A stretch of DNA of 64,000 nt. It comes from Helicovermis profundi. GTDB taxonomy: Bacteria > Bacillota > Clostridia > Peptostreptococcales > Acidaminobacteraceae. The notes below the pieces were generated by a model. That model did not search any database. It saw only the letters and a list, made by a program, of their open reading frames with translations, and was not told the origin of the DNA. Of this stretch, positions 46,126 to 54,671 are shown one piece after another. The stretch covers positions 3,048,001 through 3,112,000 of the forward strand of contig NZ_AP028654.1 of the NCBI RefSeq assembly GCF_033097505.1. The letters run 5' to 3'. Numbering within the stretch: position 1 is the stretch's first letter; every line of letters begins with the position of its first letter. The position numbers were made by a program, and so were the translations under genes.

Positions 46126-46965
46126 CTAATACATAAAAATTTTTGATGTTGCATTACTCATTTCAATAATTAATGGTATTCCTATTAATAATATTACAAC
46201 CAGTGAAAATAAAAAAACTATAAAAAAACTCTTTATTTTTTGGTTTTCTGTTTCCATTTTTATATAATTAAAATATTTTTTGAACATAAGTTTTTCCTGA
46301 TTGATCAATGTTTCTATATTATTTCCAACCATTATTCCTTGTTTTAAAGTTAAGCATAAAGTTTCCACGTCATGACTCAAATAATTGCTAGATAATTCTT
46401 TTAAAGCTAAATCCATATCCGATGTCTGAGAGTATATTGCACCCATTGTCATTAAATTTAATCTTAAGTCTTTATCGTTTATTACTTCAAAAACAGAGGT
46501 GATGCTTTTATCAAATCTTACTCCCGAAGAATATTGATTGTTCAAAAATTTATATATTTTATATGCATTTTTTTGAAAAATTAGTCTCCTTGTTTTTTTT
46601 AGTTTAAATAGTTTGTACTCAGAAAAACTAATTAGTACTATTAGTATTATAAGGGCTTTAAAAATACTATAAATGTCATTTCTGCAAAGTAGAAAAAAAA
46701 TAATTACTGGCATTATATAAGCAGATAGTATAAACTTAATTATTGATTTATCATCATATATCCCTGCTTCTTTTAGTCTAATTTTAGTTTTATTAAAAAT
46801 CTTACTCCTTGTAAATTTAAAATTGCGACTATTGACTTGATTTCTAATTCTATCCTTTTTTACATAAATAAAATAAGAATTAAAATATATTTTATTAACT
46901 ACGTAAATTAGATATCCAATAGCTATATTTAGTAAAATTATATAAATATTTATTTTATTAATCAT
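46126..46965 (-). CDS. tadC: Tad pilus inner-membrane platform protein TadC
   Basis: I start at the ATG at 46965 after AAAAGGTG. 279 residues with the T2SF core (about 120-255): cytoplasmic helices containing YSSGVRFDKSITSVFEVI and LCLTLKQGIMVGNNIETLINQE, between membrane segments at both ends. It forms the assembly platform with TadB. It lies 9 bases after tadB. Confidence 0.85.
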   Translation of the reverse strand: MINKINIYIILLNIAIGYLIYVVNKIYFNSYFIYVKKDRIRNQVNSRNFKFTRSKIFNKTKIRLKEAGIYDDKSIIKFILSAYIMPVIIFFLLCRNDIYSIFKALIILIVLISFSEYKLFKLKKTRRLIFQKNAYKIYKFLNNQYSSGVRFDKSITSVFEVINDKDLRLNLMTMGAIYSQTSDMDLALKELSSNYLSHDVETLCLTLKQGIMVGNNIETLINQEKLMFKKYFNYIKMETENQKIKSFFIVFLFSLVVILLIGIPLIIEMSNATSKIFMY

Positions 46966-46974
46966 AATCACCTT

Positions 46975-47907
46975 TTAGTAATTGTATTTATTGAGTTCTA
47001 GTGAAAGTAAAAAACCTAAAAAAAATATAATTGAGTATACAGCAAGAAGTATTCTACCTGTATTAGTATTAAGATAAAAATTTCGTACCGATATATTATT
47101 ATTTATTAAATAATAATATATGGCAATTACTGATACCATTATTACGTATATTAATAGTTTGTCCTTAAATAACGAAATCTTTCTTCTGTTGAATTCTTCC
47201 TCTAATTTATAAGCTTCTTCTTCCAAACCAGAAAATAATTTAAGTAAATTACCTCTCGACTTTACTGCTTCCTTTATATTAATAATAAAAACTCTAAATA
47301 TTTCATTATCTATTTTGCTTTGAAATATTTCGAGTGCTTCTACTGCATCTACACCCGTATTGACTTGAACAAGAAAATCGCTTATATATCTATCAATAGG
47401 ATTTCCTATTCCTGTATGAAGCGTTTTTTCAAAGCAAAAAAACACATCTTCCTTGACTTGACACCATCTATTCATTGTTCCTATGAAATTAACAAGTAAC
47501 TTTCTACTTTTCGTACTATTATATTTTCTAAACATATCAAGTCCTATAATTGGAAACAAAGATATTATTAAAGACATTGATATCGATGGAATAGAAATAC
47601 TCATAGTTATTGAAGAAAAAAATAATGTTATAAAAAATATTATTACTATTATTCCTATAAAACTATATATACTTAAGCTTGGAAATAATAACGTTATTCC
47701 ACTTTTTATCAAATATTTTCTGTTTATATCATCTAAAAAACTTTTTTTTATCCTAAAACTATTTCGTAACATTTTTTCATCTGAATACATCTTTGAATTT
47801 CTTGTAAAATATTTATTTATAATTAAATTGTTTCTTAAAATTAATACTAAATAAACAACTGCTGCATATATTATTACTGTTGTAAATGCAATTATACTAA
47901 TTTTCAT
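46975..47907 (-). CDS. tadB: Tad pilus inner-membrane platform protein TadB
   Basis: 310 residues with T2SF layout: N-terminal membrane segments, a cytoplasmic core containing GNPIDRYISDFLVQVNTGVDAVEALEIF and INIKEAVKSRGNLLKLFSGLEEEAYKLEE, and two C-terminal membrane segments. It partners TadC. Its start overlaps cpaF by 11 bases. Confidence 0.85.
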   Translation of the reverse strand: MKISIIAFTTVIIYAAVVYLVLILRNNLIINKYFTRNSKMYSDEKMLRNSFRIKKSFLDDINRKYLIKSGITLLFPSLSIYSFIGIIVIIFFITLFFSSITMSISIPSISMSLIISLFPIIGLDMFRKYNSTKSRKLLVNFIGTMNRWCQVKEDVFFCFEKTLHTGIGNPIDRYISDFLVQVNTGVDAVEALEIFQSKIDNEIFRVFIINIKEAVKSRGNLLKLFSGLEEEAYKLEEEFNRRKISLFKDKLLIYVIMVSVIAIYYYLINNNISVRNFYLNTNTGRILLAVYSIIFFLGFLLSLELNKYNY

Positions 47908-49108
47908 AAGCTAAATTTCTTTCATTATTTCTAATTTTTTTTTTATATAAATAGTCAATTTCAAATACTCTTTTTTCATTAGAATACCTATTTACTTTAA
48001 TTATTTCTTGAACTTCAAAATTTTTTAGGTATACTATGATATCCAGTGAATTCGCAATAACTTTTTTTACCGTATTTTCTGATAGTCCTACTATAGAATT
48101 TTCAATTAACATTAACAATCTATATAAAGAATCTTCAGCACTTATTGCATGCAAAGTACCAATAATTTTATGATCTGTGTATCCTGCTTTTAAAAAATCC
48201 CATGTCTCTTCTCCAACTAATTCTCCTACGCAATAACCATCTAGTGACATTGTCAATCCATCTTTCAATAAGTCCTTTAATTCAAGTTTTCTCCCACCAT
48301 AACAATCTTTCTTTATTCTTTGTGAAATAAAATTTTTAGATTCTGGATATATTTCAGCATCTGATTCACATACTAGTATTCTTTCACTTTCATTAATTTT
48401 TTTTATAAATGCCCTAAGAAGTGTTGTTTTTCCAGCTGCTCCTTTCCCAGAAAATATAATTCTTGAATTACTATTTGCTATATTTACTAAAATTTTTTCA
48501 ACTTTTTTATCAAACATATCTTTGTCAGATAATTCTTCTAACGAATATGCCGTCCTTCTATGTTTTCTTATTGTTAATGATGGTCCCGTGATATTCCTAG
48601 GGTTAATTGCCACATTAATCCTAAGTCTATAATTTTCATCTGAAACTCTTGCATGACTATCATTTTCATTAATTATTCCACCGTTTCTAATTATTATTAA
48701 TCTGCAAAATTTATCAAATTCTTCTTCCGTAGAAAATTTAATATCTATTTTTTTCTTAATTCCATTCTCTTTAATCATAAAATAATTATATCTTGTGCCA
48801 TCAATGTCTGTTATATTTTCATTTTCTATATAATATTGAAGAATTCCATAGCCAAACATATAGTTCATAATTTCTTTTATCATAATATCCCTTTGGACTT
48901 TATACCTCTTATTATCAATTAATTTAATAATTTCTTTTTCAAGAACTATCCTTTCGATTTTTCCACTGCTCACATCTGCAATTAACCCAGGATTCATTTT
49001 AATTATTGAAGAAGATAATTCCAAAGAAATCGCTTGAAAATCCAAATTTGTATTTCTTGTCATACAATACTCTTCTTCCATTAATGAATTATGTAATGTT
49101 TTTATCAT
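47897..49108 (-). CDS. cpaF: Tad pilus assembly ATPase TadA/CpaF
   Basis: 403 residues of the type II/IV secretion ATPase family. N-terminal helical part, then ITDIDGTRYNYFMIKENG, ARVSDENYRLRINVAINPRNITGPSLTIRKH, Walker A FSGKGAAGKTTLL (about 192-204), the Asp box (LVCESDAEI), the Walker B-like GYCVGELVGEE and the His box TLHAIS. It powers pilin extrusion. Its ATG overlaps the tadZ stop by 4 bases. GAGGAG precedes it. Confidence 0.92.
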   Translation of the reverse strand: MIKTLHNSLMEEEYCMTRNTNLDFQAISLELSSSIIKMNPGLIADVSSGKIERIVLEKEIIKLIDNKRYKVQRDIMIKEIMNYMFGYGILQYYIENENITDIDGTRYNYFMIKENGIKKKIDIKFSTEEEFDKFCRLIIIRNGGIINENDSHARVSDENYRLRINVAINPRNITGPSLTIRKHRRTAYSLEELSDKDMFDKKVEKILVNIANSNSRIIFSGKGAAGKTTLLRAFIKKINESERILVCESDAEIYPESKNFISQRIKKDCYGGRKLELKDLLKDGLTMSLDGYCVGELVGEETWDFLKAGYTDHKIIGTLHAISAEDSLYRLLMLIENSIVGLSENTVKKVIANSLDIIVYLKNFEVQEIIKVNRYSNEKRVFEIDYLYKKKIRNNERNLAYEN

Positions 49109-50541
49109 ACAAATTGCTCCTCATTATTATGTTTAGTATATTTAGCTTTAATTTTTATATTTAATTTATTAATAATCTTAATATATTCTTTAACATCTTT
49201 GGTTTTAATTATACTATTTATTGAATTTTTAGTACTTTTTATACGATTCCTTTCAGCTTTATATCTTATTTTTCCAATAAAACCGCAATTCGATGCTTCG
49301 TGTAGTAAATTATAATCAATATCTAAAAAAAGTTTGTGGTTAAATGCAACCATATAATTTTTTGAAATTAACATTTTCTGTTTTTTATTTAAAAATTCAA
49401 TATATTTATTAAATTCTCTAACTTCTAGCAAATTTGTAGCTATAGGTATCAAATTTACATCTGATTTTAATAATGAAATAACTGTAAACATATCATATAT
49501 GTGCTTATTTAAAATTATAATTACAATATCAAAATAATCTCTCGAAAGTGATATCAATTTTTCAAAATCTTTTTTTTCGTAGTATTCATAATTATTTAAA
49601 TTGTAATTTCCTGTAATAATACTTAAATTAGATCTTTTCTTAATTTTTACGACTGCATTTTCAAATATTTCTCTGGATATTATTTTTTTTTCGATTGCAT
49701 CAAGTAAAATATTTATTCCTGAATTATATGTGCTTATATTATTAATTTGAATATTGCTATTAAATTTATTGATATCCATATACATATCTACTGAAGGATT
49801 CAATCGATCTGCATCAATTAAAAGAACATTCAAATTTGTAACTGTAGAAAGAGAATATGCTAATTCACATGCAAATTCATAATTTCCCCATACAGATATA
49901 ATCCTATTAATTTGATTAATTGAACTATTTTTTTCTTTTAAAAAATTTTTTTCATTATTTTTACTTGCATATATATTTAATAATTCTTGTTTTAAGCTTT
50001 CTTCTAAATCATTTGTTAAAAATTTAAATGTCTCATTAAATTTACTTGGTGAACAATTTTTCAAACTTTCTTTTATATAATCAATTTTTTTACTATCAGT
50101 TTCCATATTTTTTTCACTTAAAATATCTAAATATGACATTACTTCAAATTTCGTTTTTTTATTATTTAAAAAATATAATACTCTTTCAAAAGAAAAATCT
50201 TTTTCTAATACTATATTAGTTACATTATTTTCAATTAATGTATTTAGGGTTTTCTTTTGATAATTGTTGAAATACACTACTTCAATACACGACAATAAAT
50301 TATTGTTAATAATTTGTTTCGATAGATTTATAATTTGCTCATCAGAAAATTGATTTGAATAAATAAGTATATTATTAAATTTTTTATTGTTTTTCAAAAA
50401 GTTGATAACGCCTTCCTCACCGTTTCGAAAAACTACATCTACTTCAATATTTTTTTTGTATCCACTCTTACTCAAATTTAATTTAAATTCACCGCTAGAA
50501 AGGTCTTTTGGGTAGATTACTAATATATGTACAATTTCCAT
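49105..50541 (-). CDS. TadZ/CpaE-like ParA-fold protein with degenerate Walker A
   Basis: 478 residues. An N-terminal receiver-like part (about 1-130) is followed by a helical linker and a ParA/MinD-type fold (about 210-440). The strand and Walker A' region are visible (RIISVWGNYEFACELAYSL, LNVLLIDADRLNPSVDMY), but the nucleotide loop has WGNYEF where GGVGKT would be expected. ATP binding is therefore doubtful. TadZ proteins place the Tad machine at a cell pole; polar localisation is inferred. First gene of the locus. Confidence 0.8.
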   Translation of the reverse strand: MEIVHILVIYPKDLSSGEFKLNLSKSGYKKNIEVDVVFRNGEEGVINFLKNNKKFNNILIYSNQFSDEQIINLSKQIINNNLLSCIEVVYFNNYQKKTLNTLIENNVTNIVLEKDFSFERVLYFLNNKKTKFEVMSYLDILSEKNMETDSKKIDYIKESLKNCSPSKFNETFKFLTNDLEESLKQELLNIYASKNNEKNFLKEKNSSINQINRIISVWGNYEFACELAYSLSTVTNLNVLLIDADRLNPSVDMYMDINKFNSNIQINNISTYNSGINILLDAIEKKIISREIFENAVVKIKKRSNLSIITGNYNLNNYEYYEKKDFEKLISLSRDYFDIVIIILNKHIYDMFTVISLLKSDVNLIPIATNLLEVREFNKYIEFLNKKQKMLISKNYMVAFNHKLFLDIDYNLLHEASNCGFIGKIRYKAERNRIKSTKNSINSIIKTKDVKEYIKIINKLNIKIKAKYTKHNNEEQFV

Positions 50542-50603
50542 ATTTAGCCTCCTATCTTTTTCAACATATTATCACATTATACATAATTTGTAAATGAATA
50601 ATT

Positions 50604-50640
50604 AAAAAAAACATGAATTAAATAAATTCATGTTTTTTAA
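50604..50640 (-). terminator. Terminator of rplY
   Basis: AAAAAACATGAATT pairs with AATTCATGTTTTTT around a short loop, right after the L25 stop codon. Confidence 0.88.
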
Positions 50641-50654
50641 AATATAATATTTTC

Positions 50655-51257
50655 TTATAAAACTTCTATTGTTTCTTCATCTTCTGAAACTTCTTCTTCT
50701 ACTTCTTTACCTGCTGTAGTAAGTGAAGCAACAACTAGATCCTCATCTAAAGCTAATTCAACATCTTCATTTTTGAAAATTTCTAAATCGCCAACTTTTA
50801 TTGGAGCTTCTTTTAAGGTAGATAAATCTACTTCTATAAAGTCTACTAAATCTTTTGGCATTGCATGGATTTCAATATCATGCAATTGCTCAGTAACAAT
50901 GTTTATAGCATCTTCTACGGACTCTTTATTAATAAAATGAATTGGTATTCTTACCTTAATTTTTTCGCCTTTAGATAGTTCTTGAAAATCAATATGAATA
51001 AGATTGCCCTTTAAAGGTGCTCTTTGAAAATCTTTCATAATAGCGCTTATTTTTTCTTCTCCTAATTTTAATACTAACGAAGTACCAACACCATGATAAT
51101 GTAAAAATTTTTCAATCTCAACTTTAGAAACTTTTATATTTTTGTTTTCTTTATTTGAACCATAAACAACTGCAGGAATGAAACTATTATTTCTTAAAAT
51201 TTTAAGCTTACTTTTTCCAGTTTTTTCTCTAAATTCAACCTTTAAAACATCTTTCAT
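50655..51257 (-). CDS. rplY: 50S ribosomal protein L25 / general stress protein Ctc
   Basis: 200 residues: the L25 5S rRNA-binding domain (EFREKTGKSKLKILRNNSFIPAVVYG, LIHIDFQEL) followed by the C-terminal TL5/Ctc beta domain and an acidic tail (EEEVSEDEETIEVL). This two-domain form is normal for Firmicutes. GGAGAGG precedes the ATG. It stands alone between a terminator and array F. Confidence 0.95.
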   Translation of the reverse strand: MKDVLKVEFREKTGKSKLKILRNNSFIPAVVYGSNKENKNIKVSKVEIEKFLHYHGVGTSLVLKLGEEKISAIMKDFQRAPLKGNLIHIDFQELSKGEKIKVRIPIHFINKESVEDAINIVTEQLHDIEIHAMPKDLVDFIEVDLSTLKEAPIKVGDLEIFKNEDVELALDEDLVVASLTTAGKEVEEEVSEDEETIEVL

Positions 51258-51352
51258 ATAATCCTCTCCTTAGTAAATTTTTTATGTTTTCATTAGTAGA
51301 TACGATGTTACCTTTTATTATACATCAAAAACTGAATATTCGCAAAATTAAA

Positions 51353-51935
51353 AGCGGTGCGAAAAAAAATATATCAAATAACTCGATAAGCTAAAAGCTT
51401 ATAAGAGAAATTTGATATATTTTTTGTCATAGGGCTAAAAGCCCTGTGACTTGAAACACTATAAGTGTTTCAGTTCGCACCGCTTATACTTTTTTTATTC
51501 ATAAACCTTGATTAATTAATAATTTAATATATTTCTCACATAGGGCTAAAAGCCCTGTGACTTGAAACACTTTAAGTGTTTCAGTTCGCACTGCTTATAC
51601 TTTTTTTATTCATAAACCTTGATTAATTAATAATTTAATATATTTCTCACATAGGGCTAAAAGCCCTGTGACTTGAAACACTATAAGTGTTTCAGTTCGC
51701 ACCGCTTATACTTTTTTTATTCATAAACCTTGATTAATTAATAATTTAATATATTTCTCACATAGGGCTAAAAGCCCTGTGACTTGAAACACTATAAGTG
51801 TTTCAGTTCGCACCGCTTATACTTTTTTTATTCATAAACCTTGATTAATTAATAATTTAATATATTTCTCACATAGGGCTAAAAGCCCTATAACTTGAAA
51901 CACTTTAAGTGTTTCAGTTCACACCGCTTATACTT
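51353..51935. repeat. Array F: five tandem 111-bp cloverleaf-type units downstream of recR
   Basis: AGGGCTAAAAGCCCT starts at 51431, 51542, 51653, 51764 and 51875, exactly 111 bases apart. The left end is complete: outer arm AGCGGTGCG (51353-51361), a long hairpin with AAAATATATCAAAT and ATTTGATATATTTT arms, hairpin GGGCTAAAAGCCC, hairpin TGAAACACTATAAGTGTTTCA and the outer partner CGCACCGCT (51476-51484). The other four units carry hairpins 2 and 3 and the outer partner, but only a remnant of the long hairpin's right arm. It reaches the recR stop codon. Confidence 0.92.
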
Positions 51936-51936
51936 T

Positions 51937-52536
51937 TTATATTTTTCTTCTACCTTCTAATGCTTTTGAAAGTGTTACTTCATCTGCAAATTCTAAATCT
52001 CCACCCACTGGAATTCCATGAGCTAATCTAGTAACCAAAATATCTGTTTGAGATAATAATTTAGAAATATACATAGAAGTAGCTTCACCTTCAATAGTTG
52101 GATTAGTAGCCAAAATTAATTCATTAACTTCATTGTCCCTTATTCTAATTATTAATTCCCTAAGTTTAATGTCTTCTGGGCCTATTCCATCCATTGGTGA
52201 AATTGCACCATGAAGTACATGATATAATCCTTTAAATTCTCTAGTTTTTTCTATTGCTATCACATCTTTAGAATCTTCAACGACGCATATCACACTTCTA
52301 TCACGAGATGCATTCGAACAAATACTACATTTATCCTTGTCTGTAATATTAAAACAATCTTCACAAAAATGAATTCTATTCTTAACGTTAATTATTGCTT
52401 CAGATAAACGAATAGCACTGTCCTTTTTGTCTTTAACTACAAAAAAAGCTAATCTCTGCGCTGTTTTTTTTCCGATTCCTGGTAATCTTGAAAATTCATC
52501 GATTAATTCTTCTATCGGCGCTGGGAAATTTGTCAT
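51937..52536 (-). CDS. recR: Recombination mediator RecR
   Basis: 199 residues: HhH region ([17 protein letters not shown]), four-Cys zinc finger ([16 protein letters not shown]), Toprim domain ([33 protein letters not shown]) and C-terminal [21 protein letters not shown]. Loads RecA with RecFO in gap repair. 12 bases after ybaB, in the canonical dnaX-ybaB-recR operon. Confidence 0.98.
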   Translation of the reverse strand: MTNFPAPIEELIDEFSRLPGIGKKTAQRLAFFVVKDKKDSAIRLSEAIINVKNRIHFCEDCFNITDKDKCSICSNASRDRSVICVVEDSKDVIAIEKTREFKGLYHVLHGAISPMDGIGPEDIKLRELIIRIRDNEVNELILATNPTIEGEATSMYISKLLSQTDILVTRLAHGIPVGGDLEFADEVTLSKALEGRRKI

Positions 52537-52548
52537 CTATTCACATCC

Positions 52549-52887
52549 TTAAAATAGTCCAGGAATATTCATACCACCAGTTAATTTTCCCATTTCTTTA
52601 CCCATCGTTTCATCGGCTTTTTTCAAAGCATCATTAATTACAACAATTATTAAATCCTGTAGCATTTCAATGTCATCCGAATCTACAATTGACTCTTCAA
52701 GTGTTATTGAAATTATTTCCTTTTTACCATTAACTACAGCCTTTATTGCACCACCACCCGCTGTTGCTTCAAATTCTTTTTGTTCTATTTCTTCCTGTGC
52801 TTTTTGTAAATTTTGTTGCATTTTTTGTACTTGTTTCATCATTCCATTCATATTTCCCGGAGCCATATTTTTTCTACCTTTTGCCAT
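52549..52887 (-). CDS. ebfC: YbaB/EbfC nucleoid-associated protein
   Basis: 112 residues with the MNGMMKQVQKMQQNLQKAQEEIEQKEFEATAGGG-type helix and VVNGKKEIISITLEESIVDSDD. A small DNA-binding dimer found between dnaX and recR. GGAGG precedes the ATG. Confidence 0.96.
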   Translation of the reverse strand: MAKGRKNMAPGNMNGMMKQVQKMQQNLQKAQEEIEQKEFEATAGGGAIKAVVNGKKEIISITLEESIVDSDDIEMLQDLIIVVINDALKKADETMGKEMGKLTGGMNIPGLF

Positions 52888-52964
52888 TTATATTTCCTCC
52901 TAAATTATATTAATATTCAATTAAAATTAAATTATTATTGATATTAGACTAAAATTATAACACG

Positions 52965-54653
52965 TTACTCTATTATTTCCAATTTTTCAATAGAATCATT
53001 AAAAAACTCCTCAACCTTTTTCGTTATTTCGTTTTCATCATCTTTAGTATCATTTACTATTTTACCAAGTTCACTAGTAAATTTGCAAACTATATTGACT
53101 CTAGAATTAATAACTTTAAAAATAATATTTTCAATCACCTCTTTATTTTCTTTTTTCATAACTGCATTCAAATGAAATCCAAATTTATCATCAAATCCTA
53201 TTATAAGCCTATTTTCATCCATATATTTTGGTGATCCTTCAATCAAAAATGCATGAATAGATACTTTATTTTTTCTAACAAGTGATAAAATTTCACTCCA
53301 ACTATTTTCAATTTTATTAAAAGTATTATTATCAATACTTAACTCTATAATATTTTCTTTTTGTAAAATTGTATCTGACTCCACATTTCTTTGAATTTTA
53401 CTAGCACTCTGATTTTCAATAACAACTTTTTTATCAATATCTGAAGCCGTACTATTACTGCCAACTGTTTTTTCACTTTGATTTGACGACGTAATTATAT
53501 TTCCACTCTCTATTTTTTTTTCTATTTTGATGATTCTTTCTACAATTCCTTCAATTGAATTATCAAAACTCAAGTTAACAATTTTTAATAAAGTAATTTC
53601 TAAACTCACTCTTGGGTTATTCGAATATTTCATAGCGTTATCAGCTTCAAGCAGAATTTCTAATATTCTTATAATATTAGAGGTAGATATTTTTTTTGCT
53701 TGTTCTTTAATATTGTTTTTTCTTTCATCTGATATGTCTAGTAATTCCAACAACTCAGTCGATGTATTAACAATCATAATATTTCTATTATACTCTATTA
53801 AATCTTTTATAAAAAAATTGATATTTTTACCACTATTAAAAACATCGTCTACAATTTTTATTAAATTAGCCGGATTTTTATTAATAATATTTTCAAATAT
53901 ATCAAAATAAATTTCTTCATTTGATAATCCTAATACATCAATAACTTTTTCATAAAGAATTTTACCTTCTGTAAAAGAAATACATTGATCAAGTAAACTT
54001 AGAGAATCTCTTACCGCACCTTCACCTTTTTTTATTATAATTTCTAGTGCCTTTTCCTCATAAAGAATTTTCATATCTTCTAATATAAATATCATTCTTT
54101 TTTTAATATCATCATAAGTTACTCTCTTAAAACTATAAGTCTGACATCTAGAATGAATTGTATCTGGAATTTTATGAAGCTCCGTCGTTGCCAAAATAAA
54201 TACTACATAATTTGGTGGTTCTTCTAATATCTTAAGTAGAGCATTAAATGCACCTTGTGAAAGCATATGAACCTCATCAATTATGTAAACTTTATACTTT
54301 GCTTTTGATGGTGGATATTTAATATTTTCCCTAAGTTCTCTTATATTATCGACGCCATTATTTGAGGCTGCATCAATCTCAATAACATCCATAAGTGTTT
54401 CATTTAATATACCCTGGCATATATCACATTTGTTGCATGGATTAAAATCCGTAGAATTTATACAATTAATAGCCCTTGAAAAGACTCTTGCTATTGTTGT
54501 TTTACCAGTTCCTCTAGTTCCATTAAAAAGATATGCATGTCCTATTTGATTATTTTTAATTTGATTTTTTAAAGTATCTACAATATGTTTTTGACCAATA
54601 ATTTCCTCAAAAATATTTGGTCTCCACTTTCTATATAATGCTGTATATGCCAT
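52965..54653 (-). CDS. dnaX: DNA polymerase III subunit gamma/tau
   Basis: I start at the ATG at 54653 (MAYTALYRKWRPNIFEEIIGQ), after AAAGGTGGAG. 562 residues: AAA+ clamp-loader domain with Walker A GTRGTGKTT, a four-Cys zinc module (CINSTDFNPCNKCDIC), DEVHMLS and the SRC arginine-finger motif, then domain III and a variable C-terminus (tau part). Drives clamp loading and holds the polymerase. It lies 10 bases after the HD-GYP gene 54672. Confidence 0.97.
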   Translation of the reverse strand: MAYTALYRKWRPNIFEEIIGQKHIVDTLKNQIKNNQIGHAYLFNGTRGTGKTTIARVFSRAINCINSTDFNPCNKCDICQGILNETLMDVIEIDAASNNGVDNIRELRENIKYPPSKAKYKVYIIDEVHMLSQGAFNALLKILEEPPNYVVFILATTELHKIPDTIHSRCQTYSFKRVTYDDIKKRMIFILEDMKILYEEKALEIIIKKGEGAVRDSLSLLDQCISFTEGKILYEKVIDVLGLSNEEIYFDIFENIINKNPANLIKIVDDVFNSGKNINFFIKDLIEYNRNIMIVNTSTELLELLDISDERKNNIKEQAKKISTSNIIRILEILLEADNAMKYSNNPRVSLEITLLKIVNLSFDNSIEGIVERIIKIEKKIESGNIITSSNQSEKTVGSNSTASDIDKKVVIENQSASKIQRNVESDTILQKENIIELSIDNNTFNKIENSWSEILSLVRKNKVSIHAFLIEGSPKYMDENRLIIGFDDKFGFHLNAVMKKENKEVIENIIFKVINSRVNIVCKFTSELGKIVNDTKDDENEITKKVEEFFNDSIEKLEIIE

Positions 54654-54671
54654 ATACTCCACCTTTCTAAA

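Noticed and set aside
51353-51935. Regularly spaced repeats resembling a CRISPR array
   Set aside because: The whole unit, including the part that would be the spacer, is repeated almost without change, the period is 75-126 bp and no cas genes are near.
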